The notes: generated by a model not told the origin, from the sequence alone. 64,000 nucleotides of DNA from Jejuia sp047345485 (GCF_047345485.1 NZ_JBLFEN010000001.1:248001-312000), one strand, 5' to 3'; positions 9,988 through 18,263 are shown, counted from the first letter of the stretch. Numbers and translations: made by a program.

Positions 9988-10001
9988 ATTACAGAAACAT
10001 C

Positions 10002-10472
10002 ATGAATGAAATTGATAATTTTTTTAGCATCATAAAAACTGGTTTTGTAGAAACCGTAGAAGCTAAGTTAAAACAACAACCAGAATTAGTTTCAATAAAA
10101 GATTCTAGAGGGTTTACGCCATTAATTTTTGCTGCTTATTTTGATAAAAAAGATATAGTTGATGTATTACTAAAGTATAATGCAGACGTTGATGCTACTG
10201 ATGCCTCTGGAAATACTGCATTGTTAGGTGTTGCTTTTAAGGGTAATCTTGCCATAGCTAAAACATTGATTTCTAAACGTGCAGCTATTAATGCTCAAAA
10301 TAATTTAGGCTATACGCCATTAATTTTTGCAAGTATGTACAATCAAACTAAGATGGTAGAATTACTTTTAAGCCACAAAGCAGATGCTTCTATTAAAGAC
10401 AAGGAAGGAAATACTGCTTTACAGTATGCTGAAGAAAAAGCATTTCATGATATTATAAGCTTAATAAAATGA
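10002..10472 (+). CDS. Ankyrin-repeat protein downstream of katG
   Basis: This is a soluble protein of 156 residues made of about four ankyrin repeats: repeat cores read GFTPLIFAAYFDKKDIVDVLL, then GNTALLGVAFKGNLAIAKTL, LGYTPLIFASMYNQTKMVELL and GNTALQYAEEKAFHDII. There is no signal peptide or membrane segment. Ankyrin repeats are protein-binding scaffolds. A catalase-ankyrin gene pair is known from Pseudomonas (ankB with katB), where AnkB supports catalase activity; a similar helper role here is inferred from position only. Transcription probably depends on read-through of the terminator after katG. Confidence 0.9.
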   Translation: MNEIDNFFSIIKTGFVETVEAKLKQQPELVSIKDSRGFTPLIFAAYFDKKDIVDVLLKYNADVDATDASGNTALLGVAFKGNLAIAKTLISKRAAINAQNNLGYTPLIFASMYNQTKMVELLLSHKADASIKDKEGNTALQYAEEKAFHDIISLIK

Positions 10473-10540
10473 TTTTTCTAGTTATGTTTTGTTAAATAAT
10501 CTCTGTTCGAGATTTCTCATTAAATAGCTAAGTTTAAAAT

Positions 10541-10572
10541 AAAAAAACCACCTCGATTGAGGTGGTTTTTTT
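10541..10572. terminator. Bidirectional terminator between convergent genes
   Basis: A perfect 14-bp stem, AAAAAAACCACCTC (10541-10554) and its complement (10559-10572), encloses the loop GATT. A and T tracts on the two sides make it work in both directions, for the ankyrin gene (plus) and the small minus-strand gene. Confidence 0.9.
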
Positions 10573-10581
10573 ATGTATTGT

Positions 10582-10839
10582 TTATGCATCAATAGCGCCC
10601 ATAACGCGCCCCATAAAAGAATTTAGAGCTTCTTTTTTTGGTGTGCCATCCTTAGTCATTTTATTAACTTCAATAGCGCCATACATGTTGGATATTAACT
10701 CTCCAATAACATCTAATTCTTCATCTTTTAAGGAAGAAACTTCTGTTAAAGCTTCTAAAGTTTCTATAGTTTCAACAACAAAATCTTCGTCGTTTTCTTC
10801 AATAAAATTAGTTAAATGTTTAATTACGGGTAACTTCAT
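10582..10839 (-). CDS. Small conserved acidic protein downstream of thioredoxin
   Basis: The protein has 85 residues, is acidic and mostly helical by pattern, and has no signal peptide, cysteine or membrane segment. It begins MKLPVIKHLTNFIEENDEDF. I recognise it only as the kind of short uncharacterised protein that follows thioredoxin and peroxiredoxin genes in flavobacteria (possibly the DUF6952 family, from memory). It lies 52 bp after the thioredoxin gene and before a strong terminator, making it the last gene of the peroxiredoxin-thioredoxin unit. A role in peroxide defence is guilt by association. Confidence 0.75.
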   Translation of the reverse strand: MKLPVIKHLTNFIEENDEDFVVETIETLEALTEVSSLKDEELDVIGELISNMYGAIEVNKMTKDGTPKKEALNSFMGRVMGAIDA

Positions 10840-10859
10840 AAATATCTATTATTATATCA

Positions 10860-10888
10860 TTTTCAGCGATATTTCCGCGAAAGCGAAA
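10860..10888. repeat. Short palindromic intergenic repeat
   Basis: The sequence TTTCCGCGAAAGCGAAAC forms a small hairpin (TTTC-GC / GC-GAAA type) and resembles repeats of the TTTCCGCGAAAGCGGAAA kind that I recall as scattered between flavobacterial genes. It lies between the thioredoxin gene and the small gene after it. Confidence 0.4.
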
Positions 10889-10891
10889 CTA

Positions 10892-11200
10892 TTAAACTAC
10901 TTCTGCAACAAGTTCTTTTAAAACATCAAACTTATTGGTCTGTACTTGGTTTACAAAAGCGCCATTTTTAAATGTAGCAAAGGTTGGTAAATTATCTACA
11001 GTTGCTAGTGTTCTAGATTCTGGAAATTTTTCAGCATCTGCAATAATAAATGTTACATCTTCTAACTCAGAAGCTAGCTTTTTTACTTTAGGTTTCATAA
11101 TACGACAGTTACCACACCATGTTGCAGAATATTGTACTACTACAGTTGTATTTCCAGAAACGAGTTCTTGTAAATTATCTTGTTCTAATTCTTGTACCAT
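10892..11200 (-). CDS. Thioredoxin family protein with CGNC active site
   Basis: This is a cytosolic thiol-disulfide oxidoreductase of 102 residues with a thioredoxin fold. The active site is WCGNC (C29, C32) instead of the usual WCGPC, and the cis-proline loop is DNLPTFATFKNG. The N-T dipeptide change should alter redox potential relative to standard thioredoxin. It lies 91 bp after a 2-Cys peroxiredoxin gene in the same orientation and could be its dedicated reductant; this is inference from position. The gap between them holds a short intergenic repeat. Confidence 0.92.
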   Translation of the reverse strand: MVQELEQDNLQELVSGNTTVVVQYSATWCGNCRIMKPKVKKLASELEDVTFIIADAEKFPESRTLATVDNLPTFATFKNGAFVNQVQTNKFDVLKELVAEVV

Positions 11201-11244
11201 ATTACTTTAATTTTAAAGTTGTTACTAACAAAGTGAATCCATCT

Positions 11245-11284
11245 TTTTTACGAGGAGATTGCTTCGTTTCACTCGCAATAACTT
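11245..11284. repeat. Intergenic repeat (cgaggagattgc... type)
   Basis: CGAGGAGATTGCTTCG followed by TTTCACTCGCAATAA can fold as an imperfect hairpin (GAG-TTGC / GCAA-CTC). It is more GC-rich than its surroundings and matches a widespread style of short intergenic repeat. It lies between the peroxiredoxin and thioredoxin genes. Confidence 0.45.
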
Positions 11285-11291
11285 AGTTTTA

Positions 11292-11936
11292 TTAATTTAC
11301 GTTTGCTGTTAAATACTCAGCTACTCCTGTTCTGTTGGCACTCATGGCATCTTTTCCATCTTCCCAGTTTGCAGGACAAACTTCTCCTTTTTCTTGCACA
11401 TGGGTTAAGGCATCAATTAAGCGTAAATATTCATTTACATTTCTACCTAAAGGCATGTTATTAATACTTTCGTGTTGTACAATACCATCTTCGTCTAAAA
11501 TATAAGTAGCTCTGTAAGTTACATTGTCACCTTCAACAGTTACAATACCAGTTTCTTCATTGAAGGTTTCATTAGTAATGTCTAAAATACCTAAAGTAGA
11601 TGCTAGATTTCTGTTAGAATCTGCTAAAATTGGATAGGTTACACCTTCAATACCACCATTATCCTTATCTGTACTTAACCACGCAAAATGTACTTCGGGT
11701 GTATCACAAGACGCTCCAATAATTATAGTATTACGCTTTTCAAACTCTGCTATGGCAGCTTGAAACGCATGTAATTCTGTTGGACATACAAAGGTAAAAT
11801 CCTTTGGATACCAAAATAACACGACTTTTTTCTTATTATTTACCGCCTCTTCTAAAACGTTTAATTTAAAAGTATCACCCATATCGTTCATTGCGTCTAC
11901 GTTTAAATCTGGAAATTTTTTTCCTACAAATGCCAT
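11292..11936 (-). CDS. Typical 2-Cys peroxiredoxin (AhpC/Prx1 type)
   Basis: This cytosolic enzyme reduces peroxides using thioredoxin or a similar donor. The peroxidatic cysteine is C51 in FTFVCPTELHAF and the resolving cysteine is C187 in GEVCPANWEDG, both as in the Prx1/AhpC subfamily. The length of 214 residues is normal for the family. It heads a minus-strand unit followed by a CGNC thioredoxin and a small acidic protein. A possible -7 box, TAATTTTG (minus strand, 11985-11978), lies 42 bp before the start, but no clear -33 box accompanies it. Confidence 0.95.
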   Translation of the reverse strand: MAFVGKKFPDLNVDAMNDMGDTFKLNVLEEAVNNKKKVVLFWYPKDFTFVCPTELHAFQAAIAEFEKRNTIIIGASCDTPEVHFAWLSTDKDNGGIEGVTYPILADSNRNLASTLGILDITNETFNEETGIVTVEGDNVTYRATYILDEDGIVQHESINNMPLGRNVNEYLRLIDALTHVQEKGEVCPANWEDGKDAMSANRTGVAEYLTANVN

Positions 11937-12148
11937 AATTTTTTATTTATTGTTTGATTATTATTTTTAATTTCAGTCAAAATTAATACTAATAAAAACC
12001 TGTAGAAATAGAATGTAATTATTAAAGTTTATTGATGAATAGCATTTAAATATCGGCACAAAAAGGAGTGCTAATTTTTGAGGATTATGCAAATAAACAT
12101 ACACAGAATTATAGAGTTGATAAATATCTACAAAACGCTTTAGATTTT

Positions 12149-13618
12149 TTATTTCGAATTAGAAAGTTGTCTAATTTTTATGTTCAGTGCAGCAAAAAGT
12201 AAGGTTGTAAAAGGGCTTAACCAATTAAATATGGCGTATAAAAAGTATTCGCCCACGCCAACTCCCAGAACCCCAGATTGGTATGCACCACAGGTATTCC
12301 AAGGGATAAGTACTGATGTAACAGTTCCTGAATCTTCAAGTGTTCTACTTAAATTTTCTAGAGCTAATTTTTTGTCTTCATAAGCTTTTTTAAACATTTT
12401 ACCAGGGATAACGATAGCTAAATATTGATCGGAAGCTATAGCATTTAAGCCTAAACAACTAATAACCGTACTGGCAAATAAACCAAACACAGATGATGCT
12501 ACTGAAAGTAATGCTGCTGTAATTTTAGATAGCGCACCAATGCCATCCATAATACCACCAAACACCATCGCACAAATAATAAGTAATATCGTCCAGAGCA
12601 TACCTTTCATGCCTCCTGAAGAAAATAAATCATTAAGCTTTTCATTAGTAGTTGTAATTTGCGTATCAGTAAAAATTGAGGTTATTACGGCTGATAGTTT
12701 TGATGCTCCAAGTTGGTTTAAAACTTCTGCTTGAAATAGAAACGCAAATATGGCTGCAAGAATAACGCCTGTACCTAAAGCAACGAGAGGTTTAGTTTTT
12801 AATAAAATTAAGGCGACCACCGTTACAGGAACTAAAAACAACCAAGGTGTAATATTAAATTTGGCAGCAATAGTATTTAATAGGTTACTTACATCTGCAC
12901 TACCAGAAGTATCTATATTAAAACTTATAATACCAAAAATGATTAGAGTTATTACAATTGTAGGAACGGTAGTAAAAGCCATATAGCTTATATGTGTAAA
13001 TAAATTTGTACCTGCCATAGCTGGTGCAAGATTGGTAGTATCACTTAATGGCGACATTTTATCACCAAAATAAGCTCCAGAAATTACGGCGCCAGCAATC
13101 ATACCTGGGTTAATTCCTAAAGCGGTACCTATGCCAACCAAAGCGATACCTACGGTGGCCGATGTTGTCCATGAACTTCCAGTAGCAATAGAAATTACAG
13201 CAGCAATAATAACCGAAGCTGGTAAAAATATTGAGGGGTTTAGTACTTGTAATCCATAATACACCATAGCTGGAATAACGCCACTAACTAACCAAGTGCC
13301 AGCAAGTGCGCCAACCAAAAAAAGTATCATAATTGGTACAAAAACACTTTTTAAGTTTTCCCAAATTTCTGATAACATTCTAGTAATTGAAACTTTGTTA
13401 TAAACACCAACTACTGCTGCTATTAAGCCGCCAATTAATAAAATATATTGGTTTGAATATTCTCCCATCATTTCGCCTTCTGCATAAAAGATATTATACG
13501 CAAGTAATAACATCAGGATAATTACAGGGATAAGTGCTTCAAAAAAATTAAGTTTAGAGTTTTCAATAATATGCTGATCATTAGCTTTAAACTCAGAGAT
13601 GTTTTTATCGTCTTTCAT
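12149..13618 (-). CDS. nhaC: NhaC family Na+/H+ antiporter
   Basis: This is an inner-membrane transporter of about 489 residues with 11-12 hydrophobic segments. The N-terminal 25 residues are polar and cytosolic. Family blocks visible include a glycine- and serine-rich ATGSSWTTSATVGIALVGIG, SGAYFGDKMSPLSDTTNLAP and ASDQYLAIVIPGKMFKKAY near the C-terminus. NhaC proteins exchange sodium for protons, or malate/lactate with sodium in MleN relatives; the substrate cannot be fixed here. The ATG at 13618 is preferred over an in-frame GTG six bases upstream. It stands alone, divergent from the YdjM-like gene. Confidence 0.92.
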   Translation of the reverse strand: MKDDKNISEFKANDQHIIENSKLNFFEALIPVIILMLLLAYNIFYAEGEMMGEYSNQYILLIGGLIAAVVGVYNKVSITRMLSEIWENLKSVFVPIMILFLVGALAGTWLVSGVIPAMVYYGLQVLNPSIFLPASVIIAAVISIATGSSWTTSATVGIALVGIGTALGINPGMIAGAVISGAYFGDKMSPLSDTTNLAPAMAGTNLFTHISYMAFTTVPTIVITLIIFGIISFNIDTSGSADVSNLLNTIAAKFNITPWLFLVPVTVVALILLKTKPLVALGTGVILAAIFAFLFQAEVLNQLGASKLSAVITSIFTDTQITTTNEKLNDLFSSGGMKGMLWTILLIICAMVFGGIMDGIGALSKITAALLSVASSVFGLFASTVISCLGLNAIASDQYLAIVIPGKMFKKAYEDKKLALENLSRTLEDSGTVTSVLIPWNTCGAYQSGVLGVGVGEYFLYAIFNWLSPFTTLLFAALNIKIRQLSNSK

Positions 13619-13792
13619 AGTCACTTTTTAGTCTCGTAATGTTACGATTTTATTAAAAGTTTTCAAAATGAGTCATGATATTTGATATATCAAGAATTAT
13701 AATCGAATTTGAAGTAATGAAAGTTATAATTTATGGAAAAATTTATGAATAAGTTCATGTAATAAGTGCAACATGCCTATTTAAAAAGTTAG

Positions 13793-13800
13793 TAACTTTG
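13793..13800 (+). promoter_or_regulatory. Bacteroidota -7 box before the YdjM-like gene
   Basis: TAACTTTG matches the TAnnTTTG -7 consensus and ends 9 bp before the ATG at 13810, so the transcript would have almost no leader. No exact TTG is seen at the -33 distance. Confidence 0.5.
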
Positions 13801-13809
13801 CTCACTTAA

Positions 13810-14832
13810 ATGGATTCACTTACTCAAATCGTATTAGGTGCTGCATGCGGAGAAGCTGTACTGGGAAAAAAAATAGGAAACAAAGCCTTACTATTTGGGG
13901 CTATTGGTGGTACTATTCCAGATTTAGATGTATTAGTTGGCGGGTGGCTTTATGGTAACGAAATAGATGCCATGTTGTTCCATCGTGGGTTTATGCACTC
14001 TATTCTATTTTCAGTTTTTGCTGCTTTTCTATTGGGTTGGCTAACACATAAGCTTTATAATACTGGAAAAAGAAAAGATACTACAACCCATAAAGAGTGG
14101 ATTTTGCTATTTTTTTGGTCACTATTTACACATCCTATTTTAGACTGTTTTACACCCTATGGCACGCAGCTATTTGCACCTTTTAGTAATTATCGTGTAG
14201 CATTTAATAACATTGCCGTAGCAGATCCTGCGTATACCTTGCCGTTTTTAGTGTGTAGTATTGTTTTAATGTGTTTTAAAAGAACATCTCACAAACGTCG
14301 TTTATGGTTAAAATTAGGCATAGGGATAAGTTCTGTATACTTACTGTTTACATTAGGTAACAAATTATATGTAGATGCTATTTTTAGAACATCTCTTAAA
14401 GAAGCCAAAATTAATGCCCTTAGGTTTAGCACACAACCTGCTATATTAAATAACATATTGTGGTACGCTATTGCAGAAACAGAATCTGCTTATTACGTTA
14501 CCGATTATTCTTTATTTGATACAAAAAACCGGTTTATAAATTTTAGAGAAATACCCAAACAACGGGATTTAAAACCTTCAGAATATAAAGATATTGAAGC
14601 CTTAGCATGGTTTAGTAACCAGTATTACAGTGTGTATAAAATAACTGCTAATGAATATCAATACAACGATTTGCGCTACCCGTTATTAGATTTAGATAAC
14701 CCAAATACCTCTGTTTTTAGTCTTACTTTATACAAGGAAAACAAACGTTTAAACATGAAACCATTTCAACCTAAATTTGATAGTTTGGGGGAAGTTTTTA
14801 CATCGCTTTGGCAGCGTATTAAAGGAATTTAA
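13810..14832 (+). CDS. YdjM-like membrane-bound metal-dependent hydrolase (DUF457 family)
   Basis: This 340-residue protein has an N-terminal membrane domain of the LexA-binding/YdjM type (DUF457). It carries the characteristic start MDSLTQIVLGAACGEAVLG, the acidic IPDLDVL and the histidine motif HRGFMHSILF, which are the presumed metal ligands, followed by THPILDCFTPYGTQLFAPFS. Four or so hydrophobic segments lie in the first 190 residues and a soluble domain follows. The reaction is unknown; the hydrolase label comes from the family's metal-ligand pattern. It is monocistronic, followed by a repeat-rich intergenic region. Confidence 0.88.
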   Translation: MDSLTQIVLGAACGEAVLGKKIGNKALLFGAIGGTIPDLDVLVGGWLYGNEIDAMLFHRGFMHSILFSVFAAFLLGWLTHKLYNTGKRKDTTTHKEWILLFFWSLFTHPILDCFTPYGTQLFAPFSNYRVAFNNIAVADPAYTLPFLVCSIVLMCFKRTSHKRRLWLKLGIGISSVYLLFTLGNKLYVDAIFRTSLKEAKINALRFSTQPAILNNILWYAIAETESAYYVTDYSLFDTKNRFINFREIPKQRDLKPSEYKDIEALAWFSNQYYSVYKITANEYQYNDLRYPLLDLDNPNTSVFSLTLYKENKRLNMKPFQPKFDSLGEVFTSLWQRIKGI

Positions 14833-14844
14833 TTTTTAATTATA

Positions 14845-15075
14845 ATCTAAAAATGTCACTTCGAGTGATTTCGACTTTTTTTGTCGAAATTGTATCGATA
14901 AGCAATATTAGCTATACATAAACCAACAGAGTTATATTATTGAATATCAAACTTTAAACTAGTATTGATAGTTTTTGTCATTAAACTAATAATACACTTT
15001 TAAAAAACTAAGGTTCTCAATACAATTTTTCGTGACTCAAAATCACTCGAACAAGATATTGGCAACAAAACTAAA
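14845..15075. repeat. Pair of inverted palindromic intergenic repeats
   Basis: Between 14853 and 14905 runs TGTCACTTCGAGTGATTTCG and then a TCGAC-T7-GTCGA-like hairpin and ATTGTATCGATA. At about 15011-15056, reading on the minus strand, comes GTTCGAGTGATTTTGAGTCA and then ACGAAAAATTGTATTGAGAACC. Both are versions of the unit also present at 17998-18045 and inside the long elements at 31.75 and 39.36 kb. The two copies face each other across about 105 bp of AT-rich DNA. No coding function is apparent. Confidence 0.7.
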
Positions 15076-15207
15076 CTATAAAACCTCACTTAAATTAAAT
15101 TTACATTAAGTAATCTTATTAAAATGCATCAAATTTATTTATATTTAAAATTCATCCAGTATGTTTGATATCACCAAAGTTAAACACACCAATAGCATTC
15201 GTTTTTA

Positions 15208-15834
15208 ATGACATCCGTAACCTATAAACTCTCAGAATTTTTTATCATTTTTATAGTAGTACCTGTAAGTTTCGCTTTAAACTACAATATATTTATAAAA
15301 CTAGCCATTGGGTTAATAGGTTTTACCTACATTATTTATGTATTACTTAAAGTAGAACACTTAAAATTTAAGAGAAACAGCAACATACACTGGAAATCAT
15401 TTTGGAAATCTACCATTATCAAGTTAATAATCATCGCTATTATCACAACGGTTTTTGTTTGGTACACAAATAAGGCAGCTTTATTTTCTGTACTAATTAA
15501 TAAACCCTTACAATGGTTAGTTTTGTTGTTTATTTATAGCTTATTTTCAGTGTATCCGCAAGAACTTATATATCGTACATTTTTTTTCAAACGTTATTCT
15601 AAGTTATTCAATTCTAATGCTTTATTGTTGTTTGTTAATGCCATAGTATTTGCATTAGCACATATTTTTTTTAAAAACACCATAGTTTTAGTGTTAACAG
15701 GTTTAGGTGGTATTTTATTTGCGTTAACCTATAAAAACACTAAATCTACACTTTTAGTATCTGTAGAGCATGCGGTGTATGGCTGTTGGTTATTTACTGT
15801 TGGTATGGGAGAAATGCTTGGGTTCCCCAATTAA
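15208..15834 (+). CDS. CPBP-family intramembrane protease homologue
   Basis: This is a membrane protein of 208 residues with six or so hydrophobic segments, from the CPBP (CAAX protease and bacteriocin-processing, Abi) family. The three family motifs can be placed: QELIYRTFFFKRY in the position of EExxxR, FALAH as FxxxH, and SVEHAVYG as the late histidine motif. The first glutamate of the usual EE pair is a glutamine, while the second, thought to be catalytic in many members, is kept. I recall similar YPQE variants in other flavobacteria, so it may be a distinct but still active subfamily. Substrate unknown. Confidence 0.85.
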   Translation: MTSVTYKLSEFFIIFIVVPVSFALNYNIFIKLAIGLIGFTYIIYVLLKVEHLKFKRNSNIHWKSFWKSTIIKLIIIAIITTVFVWYTNKAALFSVLINKPLQWLVLLFIYSLFSVYPQELIYRTFFFKRYSKLFNSNALLLFVNAIVFALAHIFFKNTIVLVLTGLGGILFALTYKNTKSTLLVSVEHAVYGCWLFTVGMGEMLGFPN

Positions 15835-15913
15835 ATATTTACATAAAAACTTAGATAATTAAAACTTTTTACTATTTTTAGGCAAGCTATTATTAACCAA
15901 CACATTTTTAATC

Positions 15914-16444
15914 ATGAAAAATTTAGGACCTATTATCATAGGCGTTATTATCGGTGCATTATTAACGTATTTCTTTTGCCCTAGAGCAGCAGATACAGAC
16001 GGAATGCCAACAATTGTTGCAGAAGAAAAGCCAGAAGTAAAAGCACCCAAAGACACAATTTCTGTTAAAGAAGCCACACAACTATTTAAAAATTGGCAAA
16101 GAAATAATAAAACAGAGATAGACCCATCTGTAGAAGTGGAAGGCTCTAGAAAGAAAACCACCAACGTAGCTTGGTCTTTAAAAGATGTTAGAGCTTATTT
16201 AGACTTTGCAGAAGCAAGAGCAGACTCTTTAGGATTTACAATGACAGGTATTAGAGTGTATGAGGCTAACTATGGAAAAAACTCTAATCCAGCATTAAAG
16301 AATAGAAATACACTTTTTATTGTACCTACAGGCGGTAAAAAATTATCTAAAGCAAGTGTGGTGAATTTTTCAATTCAACTCGATGGAAATTTACCTATTT
16401 CTCCACTGAATAAAGGCGGACATGGAAATGGAGGATTTCCTTGA
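15914..16444 (+). CDS. Uncharacterised single-pass membrane protein
   Basis: I do not recognise this family. The protein has 176 residues with an N-terminal membrane anchor (about 5-22, GPIIIGVIIGALLTYFF), a low-complexity linker and then a soluble domain. The domain carries phrases such as SVKEATQLFKNWQRNN, VAWSLKDVRAYLDFAEARADSLGF and RNTLFIVPTGGKKLSKASVV, and a glycine-rich tail ending GGHGNGGFP. The soluble part probably faces the periplasm. It precedes two genes of a likely operon (9 bp to the next start) that ends in a histidine kinase, so a sensory or envelope role is conceivable. Confidence 0.8.
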   Translation: MKNLGPIIIGVIIGALLTYFFCPRAADTDGMPTIVAEEKPEVKAPKDTISVKEATQLFKNWQRNNKTEIDPSVEVEGSRKKTTNVAWSLKDVRAYLDFAEARADSLGFTMTGIRVYEANYGKNSNPALKNRNTLFIVPTGGKKLSKASVVNFSIQLDGNLPISPLNKGGHGNGGFP

Positions 16445-16453
16445 TATTATTAA

Positions 16454-17179
16454 ATGAGTAAATTTTTATTAGATAATTATTATCTGTTTACATATTCATT
16501 AGAATTTTTAGCAGCTGTAACCGGTATTTTACTGTATAGTAAATACAAAACTACAGCTGCTAAATATTTTGTTTGGTTTTTGTTTTTTATAGCAATTTCT
16601 GACTTACTTAGTTATTACGTTCGATATGTAAGACTAGATGAGTTTTTAGATTTTCTAATTGGTACTAAATTTGAAAGAAATCATTGGTGGGGTACGATAT
16701 ATTGGGCAATTGGTGCTATTATGTTTTTTTCTTTTTATTACAGACAAATATTTAAAACTGATATTTTTAGAAAAGTAATCAAAATTGCTAGTTATAGTTT
16801 TTTACTTTTTTCAATTTTACATATAATTAACAATTGGGATGCTTTCTTTAATCAGTTTTTTATTGTTATAGATATACTAGGTGCTCTAATCATATTTCTT
16901 TGTACAACCTTTTATTTTTATGAAATCTTGCAGAGTGAAAAAATTTTAGTGTTTTACAGGTCTCTAAGTTTTTATATAAGTGCTGTAATATTTATTTGGT
17001 GGCTTATAATTACGCCATTAACGTTTTATGATATTTATTATGAATATGAAATTGGTGTGGGTGTTTACGATAAGGCATTTGTAAATTTAAGACATCTAAT
17101 TATCTTATTTGCTAATATGTTCATGTATTTAACCTATACTTTTGCTTTAATATGGTGCAAACCGGAGAACGAATTGTAA
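16454..17179 (+). CDS. Polytopic membrane protein preceding the histidine kinase
   Basis: The protein has 241 residues with about seven strongly hydrophobic segments and aromatic-rich loops. I cannot assign a family. Its 3' end overlaps the following histidine kinase gene by 28 bp, which implies translational coupling and often a shared task. A seven-helix membrane protein joined to a short kinase with only one helix could provide the sensing part of a two-protein receptor; this is inference. No signal peptide or enzyme motif is visible. Confidence 0.85.
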   Translation: MSKFLLDNYYLFTYSLEFLAAVTGILLYSKYKTTAAKYFVWFLFFIAISDLLSYYVRYVRLDEFLDFLIGTKFERNHWWGTIYWAIGAIMFFSFYYRQIFKTDIFRKVIKIASYSFLLFSILHIINNWDAFFNQFFIVIDILGALIIFLCTTFYFYEILQSEKILVFYRSLSFYISAVIFIWWLIITPLTFYDIYYEYEIGVGVYDKAFVNLRHLIILFANMFMYLTYTFALIWCKPENEL

Positions 17180-17952
17180 GCAGCGCTTCAGAGCGCTATA
17201 TGTTAGTGTATATGATTGCCGTTTTGGTAATTATAACAGCGCTTGTTATTGTGTTTTTTGTGATGTTTCAAAAGCGAAAAAATAAATTGCTTTTAGATAA
17301 AATAGAACAACAGCGTGCTTTTGAAGAAGAAATAGTTAAAGCACAAACCGAAGCACAAGAACAAACGTTAAAAAATATTGGTTGGGAGTTGCATGATAAT
17401 GTAGGGCAACTATTATCGTTTGCTAGCATGCAGTTAAGTATTTTAAAAATGCAAGTTTCTAGTGATGTAAAAGATAAGTTTAAGGATACTACAGAGGCGC
17501 TAAGTAATGGATTAAAAGAGGTGCGCGCGTTATCAAAAACACTTAATAATGATGTAATTTTAAATATTGGTTTTGAAAAATCTATTACTAATGAATTGGA
17601 ACGCTTAAAGCGTATGAAATTCACATCTGCTGAACTTAAAATTACAGGTGATAAAGTAGACTTTAATGATAAAAACCATGAAATAATAGTATTTAGGATA
17701 CTTCAAGAATTTTTGTCTAATTCTGTAAAATACTCAAAAGCTAAAAATTTAAATATTATTTTAGAATACACACCCAAAACCATTATTATTACTGCTAAAG
17801 ATGATGGTAAAGGCTTTAATATGGACAAGGTAGTAAAAGGTTCTGGTTTAATTAATATGAAAAGTAGAGCAGAACTTATAGGTGCAAATTTAGAGCTTAC
17901 ATCTCAACCCAATAAAGGTGTTGTATTGGTTTTACAGTATCCTTTAAGTTAA
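17152..17952 (+). CDS. Orphan NarL-type sensor histidine kinase (HisKA_3)
   Basis: This is a membrane-bound kinase of 266 residues. One helix lies at about 17-40, a coiled coil at about 45-75, and the dimerisation domain carries the phospho-acceptor H81 in LKNIGWELHDNVGQLLSFA. The ATPase domain follows, with N-box VFRILQEFLSNSVKYSKA, the G1 box DDGKGF and GSGLINMKSRAELIG. The HDNVGQ motif and size place it with kinases that signal to LuxR/NarL-type regulators. There is no sensor domain outside the membrane and no response-regulator gene within many kilobases. It overlaps the preceding membrane protein gene by 28 bp. The start used here is the overlapping ATG. Confidence 0.92.
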   Translation: MVQTGERIVSSASERYMLVYMIAVLVIITALVIVFFVMFQKRKNKLLLDKIEQQRAFEEEIVKAQTEAQEQTLKNIGWELHDNVGQLLSFASMQLSILKMQVSSDVKDKFKDTTEALSNGLKEVRALSKTLNNDVILNIGFEKSITNELERLKRMKFTSAELKITGDKVDFNDKNHEIIVFRILQEFLSNSVKYSKAKNLNIILEYTPKTIIITAKDDGKGFNMDKVVKGSGLINMKSRAELIGANLELTSQPNKGVVLVLQYPLS

Positions 17953-18263
17953 AGTATTACGCTTTAGGTATTCTTATTTATGAAAAAATATACCTAAATG
18001 TCAATTCGAGTGATTTTTGAAGCACGAAAAATTGTATCGAGAACCCAATAAAATGCTTAAACTTTAATCGAAAAGAATTCCTCGACGCTCTGCGTCGGGG
18101 GTTTCCGTTGAAATTGTCATCCCGAACTTGTTTCGGGATCTAAATAACATAATTTCGGTTTTCTGACCAAAAAGTCAAAAATTAAACAAGCGAAATACCA
18201 CTATGACTCTGCCTCGAGGATAGTTCGTTTCAAGAAATTATTTTATTTTTTCAGCTAAACTAA
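17953..18263. repeat. Repeat-rich intergenic mosaic between convergent genes
   Basis: Four repeat types are packed here. 17998-18045 is the unit GTCAATTCGAGTGATTTTTG followed by ACGAAAAATTGTATCGAGAACC. At 18078-18106 a hairpin is formed by CCTCGACGC and GCGTCGGGG. At 18117-18141 is GTCATCCCGAAC...TTTCGGGATC, an inverted repeat seen in many bacterial genomes. Near 18203-18222 is CTCTGCCTCGAGGATAGTTC. No open reading frame is supported. The hairpins may terminate the convergent kinase and aldehyde dehydrogenase transcripts. Confidence 0.7.
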
